A DNA stretch of 64,000 nt from Pseudozyma flocculosa PF-1 (taxonomy: Eukaryota > Basidiomycota > Ustilaginomycetes > Ustilaginales > Ustilaginaceae), in NCBI RefSeq assembly GCF_000417875.1, contig NW_006920869.1, positions 613,759-677,758 of the forward strand, given 5' to 3'. The number at the start of each line of letters is the position of its first letter. The stretch's first letter is position 1. The notes beneath the pieces were generated by a model that saw nothing but the letters and a program-made list of their open reading frames with translations, was not told the origin of the DNA and ran no database searches. Both the position numbers and the translations under genes were made by a program. Shown here in pieces: positions 56,067 through 64,000 of the stretch.

Positions 56067-57904
56067 TCAACTCAAAAAGCAAGAAAGAAAAAAATCTGGC
56101 CTGCCGAGAAGAAGCACCGCGGCCCGCTCGCCTCCTACCTGCTTCTCGGCCTGCCCGCCAACGCAGAAAACCCGCAGGCCAGGGTCACCGTGCGCCCACC
56201 CAAAATGCAAGCGGGTCGAGGCGAGAGGGAAAAACAAGAGGCCGGCGGAGGGGCCAGCCTGCCAGAAAGATGGCGGCGCGATAAAGTCACCTGCCTCTCT
56301 CAACAGGCTACGGCCTTGGGGCCACCGCTCACATCTGATCGACCGCTCCTTGTTCCTTGCCTCAGCACCTGGTCCCTTCGATGAGCTGGACTCTGGACGC
56401 CCTACCGACGGTTCAATGGCAATCAGCGGTGCCCCGCGAAAGAGCCGATGACAGCGACAGGCAGCAGAACGGGACTCGAGGGGCAGGCCGAAAAGATGAG
56501 AGGTGTGTGTAGCCAAGATCTGCGATAACGAGCGAGGCCGGCAGAACCACGGCTGGAATTCGACTGGCGGCGGGCAGGGTGTAGGAACGCCTGCCACGTT
56601 GGCCCTCGGCCATCTTCCCGGCCTCTCTGGGGTCCTTCGTCGCCCCAACCCAAAAGCTCTTTGTCGCCGGTCCGAGTCCCGAGGCAATTGGCGCACGGTC
56701 CAGACCCAACCCGCCAGCCGCGTGTCGAGCGGTGGAGGGTCCGGCCATCTGACCTGCTGGCGCCGGCTCCGCAATCCTCGGACTGCGTGCGCAGAGCCGC
56801 CCCGGCCTCGCCGTCTACCCACGCCCACCACCTACATCGTCTTCGTTGCGCAGGCCAGCGCCAGCATCACCGATCGTTGCGTGAGCTGCACACCGAACCT
56901 CGCCAGCAACAATACCGAGTCGGCAGTCTGTTGCCGCTGACACTGCGAGCGCCGCCAAAATCGGCCAAGGCAACGATCAAGAGCTGAGAGCTGACATGCG
57001 GGACGGGCAAGGGCCTTGACACACGGTTGAGGGAGGTCGGCAGAAATTAGCGCCAGGAGGACGGACAAGTCGGGCAACGACGCTCTGTGGTCCGATTGCG
57101 AAGTCGCGGCACGCCCCCTACGATGAAAGACGTTGCGATGTTGCGAGGGGTGGCCAGGGCCCGTTGTGTGGGTGGTCGCGATCAGCTAGGGATGGATGGC
57201 GGCGAGCTCCTTTCGAGCGCATTCGCCCTGGTCTACGGAGGCGGCATGACGGCGCATTCCACCCGCCTCTCCCTGTCCCTTCATCCTATGTATCGGCTCA
57301 GTCGTCGCCTTGAGCGTGTTGTGAAAGCGACGGGGCCGCGCCGAAAGGAGATCGAAAAAGGGGAGTGAAAATCCTCGACCTGCAGGGCGGGAGGAACGGA
57401 GGCCCCAATCGGAGGGGCAGCTCGGTCAGCGATCGTCACCAGGCATAGCATGATCACCGGCTTTGTTGTTTGACGCCGCCGTATCGTGTTTCTCAAGGCT
57501 CGCTGAAGATTCGAGTCGACGCCTCCGGACAATACGGTGGTGGCTAGCCAGCCGCAGGAGGTCGCCGAAGTGGGTTCGCTTTCCCTCCCGCCCCACCTTC
57601 GATGGCTAGGCGCAACCAGGGCAACCGACTCAAGGTGGGTGTGACTCCTGGGCTTCAAGCTGCTGCGATACCAAGGTTATGCTGCGGCTGGGACATCTTA
57701 GCGAGAGGGTGAGCACATCTGGCAGGCGACGACTGTTCGGCATGTGGGGAGATCTCTGCGCCACCGCGATCTGGCGTAGCTCAACTCATGTGTGGAAACA
57801 TCGCCGGATGCAACAGCCGTGGGCTGCGGACCGCTGTCCGCGCTGTCCACCAAGCTGCCCAGGCGGTGCGATGCTATTGGGAGGGCAGCAAGCAAAAACA
57901 AAGG

Positions 57905-57910
57905 TATAAG
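57905..57910 (+). promoter_or_regulatory. TATA-like box of the repeat-tailed secreted protein
   Basis: TATAAG lies about 160 bases before the ATG at 58069, followed by a CT-rich leader. Confidence 0.45.
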
Positions 57911-58068
57911 AAGGGACGGCCTGACTAGCATCATTCTTCGTCTCGACATCTCTCCACTCATCTCACACTCCTTTCCCCGAATCTCACGAGCTAGTCTCTG
58001 ATCTGCACACGCTCCTTCATCCGCACCGGCTGCCAAAATCTCAACATCTCTCTCACGCAAACGTCAAG

Positions 58069-60084
58069 ATGAAGGCCTCGCTTCCCCTCTCCTCTGGCCT
58101 GCTCCTCGTCCTGGTGGCGATCAGCGGCGCCGTCTCTAGCCACGTCAACCGTGGCGTCAACGGTCATGCCGCCCTGCTGCGCAGGGTCGCCAGCAGCGGT
58201 GAAAGCACCCAGGCTGGTGGTGCCGGATCGTTCCCGGAATCCGACATGGAGAACTTCCTCGACACGACGGCCTCGCACCTTCAGGGCCAGGTGGGGGCCC
58301 AGAACCAGAAGACGGCCCCCAGCACTCAGGGCCTCAACGATGACAAGACCAAGCTGCCTGGCGACCAGAAGACTGACCCTGCCACTCAGCCCGTCAAGGA
58401 CGGCAAGACCACGCAGCCCGCGGGTAAGAAGACGGGTCCGGACACGCAGCCCGTCACGAACGACAAGACCACCGAGCCCAAGGGCCAGACCAAGGGCTCG
58501 ACATCGTCCCCCCCGAAGGGTCAGACGGGCTCGCAGGCCCAGAAGGGTGCCGGCATCGTGGACCCGAACGAGAAGCTCGTTTCGCGCTGCCAGGTCGGCA
58601 CGCCCAAGACGAGCGTCACCAAGGTCAGCTACAACATGACGATCGCCATCGACCAGACCGACAACTCATTCCGCGGCGCCAGGGTCGAGGAGCTGCACGG
58701 CATCTCGACAGAGACCACCGACCCGTCCCTCAAGGTGACTGCTGGTGTCCAGGCCAAGAGTGAGTTGCCACTTTGCCTGGGAAAAAAATGGTGGACATCT
58801 GGCAGAGTTTCCAGCTACCTTTGTCGAGAATGTGCTGCTGACGCCACGTGCAATCCCACGCCGCCGAACCGTGCAGAGTCGCGTGCGGCCGGACCTGCTG
58901 CCCTCCTCGTCGCCAAGAACCAGGACGGCTCGGGACGCTGCGCGAACCGAATTCCCCCGCAGTACCCGATCAAGGACGGCGCCGACAAGGACGACGACAA
59001 GAACCACGGCTCTGGCGACAACGACAACGGCTCGGGCGCTATCAAGAAGAGCCCCTCTACGACCAAGAGGGACGTTGGCTCCAAGGCGCAGGCGGCCAAG
59101 CGCCAGAACGTCTGCCTCGACTCTGTCGCCAAGGGTCAGACGACGGAGAAGAAGCAGATCGACCGCATGGTCGATGCTAACGGCCACAACGTTGTCCAGG
59201 TCAGCCTCGAGAAGACCAAAGACGTTGACGAGTGGAAGCAGACGGTCACTCAGGCAAACGGACAAACAGAGGTGGTAAGTCTCAATTCCATCGCCGACGA
59301 TGCGGGGCTCAGTGCCGCCTTGGCGAAAGACAGGTACTGACTCTTGCCCTCACTGCCGCTACCGCCGCTACGGTCACCCTGACTTCGCTCTTCGCAGACC
59401 ACCATGAAGCTCGACGAGCACCTCAAGTACTTCACCGTCGGCCTGTACTGCGCCAACTGCACTGCCGGACAGAAGTACCACCGCGTCACGTTCGAGAACG
59501 TCCAATTCTACCTCGAGGAGGACGACACCGACTTCGCCAACTCGCTCAACTGCACGGGCGCCGCCGCCGGCAGCCGCATCCAGCCGAGCACTACCACGAC
59601 GACGGCCAAGATCGATGGCTACCACGGCAGCTACATGGATGCCAGCAGGAACGGCAAGGGCAACCAGAAGGTCTACGTCCTCGATGCCATCACGCTTGGT
59701 GGCTCCGTCGGCCAGGTCACGACCGGTCAGACTGGCGCTGTGGCGCAGGGAGGCAAGACGACCGGTGGAAAGACCGGAAGCGGCAGCCTGGGCTCCAGCG
59801 CCTCTGCTAGTAACAAGGTCACCGGTAACGGCGCTGGCACTGGCACTGGCGCTGGCGCTGGCACTGGCACTGGCACTGGCACTGGCGCTGGCACTGGCAC
59901 TGGCACTGGCACTGGCACTGGCACTGGCACTGGCACTGGCACTGGCGCTGGCACTGGCGCTGGCACGGGCGCTGGCACGGGCGCTGGCACGGGCGCTGGC
60001 ACTGGCACCAGCACCGGCACTGGCACTGGCGCTGGCAGCGGCACTGGAGCTGGAGCCGGCAGCGGCACCTCCAACACCCCTTAG
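58069..60084 (+). CDS. secreted protein with Gly/Thr/Ala repeat tail, unknown function
   Basis: The exons are 58069-58759, 58877-59274 and 59398-60084, joining to 591 aa. A signal peptide ([20 protein letters not shown]) starts it. Residues about 75-170 are Lys/Thr/Gln/Pro-rich with imperfect repeats of the type [18 protein letters not shown] folded-looking region (about 175-480) has conserved-type cysteines ([32 protein letters not shown]) and strands such as [21 protein letters not shown] site (AAKRQN) may be a Kex2 cleavage point. The last 90 residues are a GTGA-type tract. No GPI-type hydrophobic end is seen. I know no family. A wall or matrix protein, or a secreted effector, is possible. 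Confidence 0.75.
59830..60057. repeat. GGCACT/GGCGCT hexanucleotide minisatellite
   Basis: About 35 tandem copies of GGCACT, GGCGCT and close variants (GGCACG) encode the Gly-Thr/Gly-Ala tail. The unit is in frame, so copy-number change lengthens or shortens the tail without frameshift. Confidence 0.9.
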
Positions 60085-60532
60085 ACCCAGGGCAAGAGCG
60101 ACGACCCGCAGGCATAGGGCGACGGGCGCGAGCCCGAGGACGGGCAGGCCTCGCGCGCCTGGCCCAATGCGCATTAGGGGCCTGTATCCTCGATGACGGC
60201 CCGCTGCAACGGCCGTGCTCGAGCACGTCAACGCGCAGTCATTCGTTGGGCAGAGGCTGGCTGCCGACGCTTCCTCTCGAATGCCTGTTCTCGTCTCACC
60301 AAACAATTGTTGCTGTACAGGGGGTATCTGTGCTGCTATGGAACAGGAGAGACTGCAGCTTCTGTGCAAGCAGACGGGAGTGGCTCGAGATATCGATAAA
60401 GAGAGTGTGGTAGTTCGCGCGCGCGCCGCGAGAGGGGTATGCAAAAGTCTATGTGCTCGAGCTGGAAAGCGGCGCCTGTCTCGACGCCTCTGATAGAAGC
60501 GGAGCCGGGCATGGGATCGGATCGAGGAGTCC
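60085..60532. other. convergent spacer
   Basis: About 450 bases separate the stops of the repeat-tailed protein and the hydrolase, with no gene. Confidence 0.5.
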
Positions 60533-61928
60533 TCAAGTTCGGGCAAAGGTGCTCTGGACGCCGTTGTTGATCGAGCCGTTGGGCAGCGTGCTCGGCGTCT
60601 TGATGCCCTTGGCGTAGTAGTCGGTGAAAAGACGCTGAAGGGTCACCTTCTTGGTCAGCATGGTCCTGGCGTCGTGGCTGGAGGTGACGTAGCTGGAGGA
60701 GTAGGAAGGGCAGCGATGCCAGCGGCGGATATTGCGGTGAGGCAGAATTGGCGTGAGTTCATGTTGCCGAAAGCAGCGATGTTGGAGAGACATGCAGTGG
60801 CGTACGGCAGACCGAGATCAACTCACTCGACGGTGTGACGGGAGGGAAAGCCGCCCTTGAACTGTCGAAGGTAGTTGATGTAGCCCGTCGCGCGCTCGTC
60901 TGTGTTGCAGAGCACGCACGGCAACAGAAATAGGAGCAGCGCGTCAGTGTCAGTCGATCTGGATACGTGCTGGCCTTGAGCCTCCGCTTCTGGTAGGTTC
61001 CCGCCTGGTACGTACAGTGCCCCGAACCTTGCACTTTAGCCTCGCATCCCAGCACGCCTGCGGCGTGGTCCTGGAGGCCGATGCCAAGGTGGACGTTGCG
61101 GCTGTTGTACGTCGACTGAGCCGCCCCGATGTCGCCAACGCCGTACGCGCCCAGCCTATCCGAGAGCGCAGCGCTGCCGTAGAGGTAGCGGTTGTACGCC
61201 TTGCAAGCCGTGAGGTCCGCCAGAGGCACGGGGCGGTCCTTGCTATAGTAGAGGAAGCTGGCGGCATTGCCCACCCAGAAGTGGAGCTCGGCGCTGGTGC
61301 TGGGGCGACCGAAATGGGCGTAGCGCTGCACAAACTGTCCGCCGAGCGAGTGGCCGGAGATGACGACGCGGTCGACGTTTGGGAAGCGCGAGCGGTTCGA
61401 GGCCCACGCGACGAGGGCGTCCATGGCTTCAAACGAGCTGACGCCCTGCACGCCGTCCGGGCAGAGGTTCGAGTAGCCCCCCGCCCAGTAGTCGCCCTCG
61501 AAGCATAGCCAGTTGCTCGGGTTGCCCTCTGGGATGGCGCCGTTGTTTTTGTCGCCGATGCCCATGAAGAAGGGCGCGATCGAGAGGACGGTCGAGGGGT
61601 CGACGCCGAGGCTGCTCTCCGCCTTGGAGCGGGCGGCAGTGTTGTGGTTGTAGTAGTTCCAGGGGTCTCGGCCGTGGCCGTGGACCTGGATGAGGACCGT
61701 CTTGATTTTGCTGGCAGTGTAGGAACTGTCCATGAGGGTGAGGATCGAGGCCGACGAGCCTCGCACGGGCACCGTGACCTGCTCGGAGCCGGAAGCTGGC
61801 TTGATGGTGCTCCATCCCCACGCCGAGTCGGGGTTGTCGGCTTTGGCTGGGGAAGCCTGGAGGACGAGGACAAGCAGCGCGACGAGCAGCAGAGGGAGGA
61901 AGGCGGCGGATCGACGTGGCGACACCAT
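60533..61928 (-). CDS. secreted alpha/beta hydrolase, lipase-like
   Basis: This is a secreted serine hydrolase of the alpha/beta fold. The exons (minus) are 61928-61016, 60899-60827 and 60692-60533, joining to 381 aa. A signal peptide (AAFLPLLLVALLVLVLQASP) is followed by TVLIQVHGHGRDPWNYY, which holds the oxyanion-hole region. The nucleophile is S194 in GHSLGG. A likely catalytic histidine is H304 in GSGHYERATGY, created across the first splice junction (the unspliced reading runs into intron). The acid residue is uncertain; DHAAG upstream is one candidate. Relatives in fungi are annotated as alpha/beta hydrolases of unknown substrate. Activity on esters is likely from the fold, the specificity is not visible. 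Confidence 0.85.
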
Positions 61929-64000
61929 CTTGTCGAAGCTGAGAGGGCTCAGGTAAGGGTTCGACCTGGACGGGAGAGGATGGTGGGGATACCGGCTGGG
62001 ACGGTGGCTGGAGGGGGGCGACAGCCAGAGCAGACAGCAGAAGCCTCATGGCGGTATATGTAGCCAGGATCTGTGGCCATGGGGGCCTGTCCAGCATCCC
62101 GGCCTGCTCGTCTTGTGCGGCGGTCTCGAATGGTATGTACCACCGGCAGCTAACTAGCCAGGCAAGCGGTCGTGCATTGCGGTTTGAGAGCGAGGGGCCT
62201 GCTGCTGTGTGGCTAACATGGCCAGAGAGAAGGGGCGCGAGAGATCCTTGCAGAGCTGTCGGGTGCGTGTCCTCGAGGCAAACGCCGGACAGACAAGAGG
62301 GGGCAAAGTGGGCAGCGTCGATGGCGGGCGAAGAGATGCAGCACGAACCGCCAACCAGCGTCGATGATCCCGTCGGGGCGAGGAACAAGCAAGCAAGCAA
62401 AGAGCAAGGCAGGGTCGAGCCACGCGCCGGTTGGGATGCTTCCATCTGTGCCTCGATCTTCGGTGCGTCCTGCATGCAAGCGCGTGCTTGGATTGACAAA
62501 CCGCCGCTGAGCCGCTGCGTTGCGCGCTGCCACAGAGAATCCCGTACGTCTCTCTGCCTGGCCAGGCCAGGCCAAGCCAAGCATGAAAGGCTCTGGTTGT
62601 ACACCGCCGCCTCCTCGGCCAACTGAACGCAGCCCGGCCAGCTGCTCCGTCAAACGCGTGCGTTCCGGCTGCTCACGGACGACGGTGATTCGCTCTGCTG
62701 CCTGTCGACGGCTCGTGTAGTCGGTTCGGCCCGCCAGGGACCAGTCCTCGTTCAGCCAGTCTAGCCAGGGCCGGCCCAACTTGGCCTGCCGCCCCGCCCT
62801 CACCGCGTCGCTTCGCCGTGGGACTTCAATCCGTAAGCTCAGCGTCCCAGTGAGGCTTGCCGTTCCAGCTGACACAGAGAGATCTTGGCGGGCTAGCCTG
62901 CCGTAGCACCGTAGCACATGGTCGGCGGTCCTCGTCTTGATGCGAGCGAGAAGTTGTGCGTGTTGGCTGATGCTGCCGGTCGATCCCGACGAAGCGCCAC
63001 AGACAAAAGGGACCGGGGCCAGAGGCGAGCTCAAAGTCCAGGCGAGGTCCTGTCGGGACCAACCGACGGCGCACGTCAAAAGGCAGGCCAGAGCAAGGGT
63101 TCACAGGGAGAAGTGAGAAATTTCTCCTGGCTCCAGACCCGACTGACTGCCCTTGCTTGCTGCCCGCTCTTGGGGCGGGAAGCGGAGTCTAGAAGTTGTT
63201 GCTGCTGAGAGGAGGATCTGGGAGGGCCTCGAGCCAAGAGAAAGGGGCTCTACAGAGAGCGTCACATGGGCGGGCTCCTGCCAGGCACGCAAGTCGACGG
63301 CGTCCGCACAGCCCAGCCTAAGACGCCCAGCTTCAACCGCGACTCCGTCCTCCGACGCGAATTGGAGGGCTGGCAAAGTCCCCTCAACGGTACCAACTCC
63401 GTGTCGCGCGCCCAAGGCAAAGGGATGAATGGGCAGCGATAGGGCCAACGATAGGTCGGGGGCGAGTCGAGGGGCATGAGGACGAATGCGTGGCGCAATC
63501 TCGGCCCGTTGACATGTTGCTCCTTGCCTTCCCGACCCTGCCTCCGTCCCATCGGCTCGTCGATTGTGTATCCGATATCCATCCAGCGGGCGATGGGCCA
63601 CGCCCACGGCCGTCGGCAACCTGCGACGATGCATGCCGTCTCACGTGCAAGCAAGATAACCTGGATCCGCGATGATCGCCAGGGCATGCCCCGGAACCCT
63701 GCAGCAACCAGGCTAGGGCTTCTGTAGTAGTTTCGAAGAAGGCTCGATGCCGGTCCAGCTCTTCCGTAAGCGTGCCCATGCCTTGCCGGCAGGACTGGCC
63801 GGACCCGTTCCGATCCCTGCATCGGCCACCAAACAGACGATCATCACGGCCGGAACGTAGCGCAGCATCAGGTCGCCCCGCTTCAACGACGTTCGACGAA
63901 GCTGGACGCGGACTTACCCATGGACCGCACTTGCCTTGCGAGCATCATCTTGCGAGAACAATGAGCCAACGCAAGCACAGTGACGGATCCAGCGGCGGAG
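61929..64000. other. right-hand gene-free region
   Basis: About 2 kb to the window edge. It contains CCTGG/CCAGG words (62556-62575) like those near 18.3 and 49.2 kb. The longest open frames (for example minus 62213-63079) overlap others on the opposite strand and show no protein character. A gene could start beyond the edge. Confidence 0.5.

Larger units (their letters stand above)
55702..58068. other. 2.4 kb gene-free divergent region
   Basis: This separates pyruvate kinase (leftward) and a secreted protein gene (rightward). Besides a GCCT microsatellite and a TATA-like box at the right end I find nothing supportable. Several frames are open in the GC-rich DNA but lack protein character. 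Confidence 0.5.

Noticed and set aside
59374..60546. 390-codon minus-strand frame over the minisatellite
   Set aside because: Low-complexity hexamers are open on both strands. The plus strand has the spliced, signal-bearing gene.
62213..63079. 288-codon minus-strand frame
   Set aside because: No motif, overlaps other open frames on the opposite strand, and the composition is Arg/Ser-rich noise.

Overview
This is a window of fungal nuclear DNA, GC-rich, with 24 protein-coding genes and one tRNA gene. Most genes are split by short spliceosomal introns (about 50-130 bases) with GTGAGT-like donors and CAG or TAG acceptors. The gene set (Spt3, Elongator Elp6, RBM39-type splicing factor, tubulin cofactor B, Sec17, a Zn2Cys6 regulator, GPI-anchored GH16 enzyme) is eukaryotic and fungal. 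The intron-rich, GC-rich layout suggests a basidiomycete, most likely a smut-related one (Ustilaginomycotina). That placement is inference from style, not from a search.

Layout. At 0-4 kb a 3-dehydroshikimate dehydratase and a quinate-type sugar-family permease are divergently transcribed, a fragment of a quinate/shikimate catabolic cluster whose other members would lie left of the window. From 4 to 7.1 kb is a HECT ubiquitin ligase, followed by an intron-containing tRNA-His. From 8.3 to 15 kb lie secreted or lipid-active hydrolases: a GPI-anchored GH16 glucanase, a TAKA-type alpha-amylase and an alpha/beta hydrolase. Between the first two sits about 0.85 kb of CpG-depleted DNA that looks like a decayed element. 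From 15.3 to 21 kb are organelle and membrane genes: mitochondrial ribosome recycling factor, a TLC-domain protein and an AIF-like Rieske flavoprotein. A gene-free 3.1 kb stretch then leads into a large Zn2Cys6 transcription factor (24.1-27.9 kb).

From 28 to 48.8 kb is a compact housekeeping block: Spt3 (SAGA), a GT4 glycosyltransferase, Elp6, a WRAP73/Wdr8 protein, an RBM39-like splicing factor, tubulin cofactor B, a GNAT acetyltransferase, a disordered protein with a SUMO-interaction motif, and alpha-SNAP. From 49 to 62 kb are a conserved secreted protein of unknown function, an ELO elongase with the QxxHH active-site variant, pyruvate kinase, a secreted protein with a long glycine/threonine/alanine repeat tail, and a secreted alpha/beta hydrolase. 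The last 2 kb hold no gene I can support.

No prokaryotic-style operon, CRISPR array or intact transposon was seen. The best leads are the CpG-depleted relic, the CGGAC cluster between the quinate genes, the QxxHH elongase, the repeat-tailed secreted protein and the SIM-bearing orphan.
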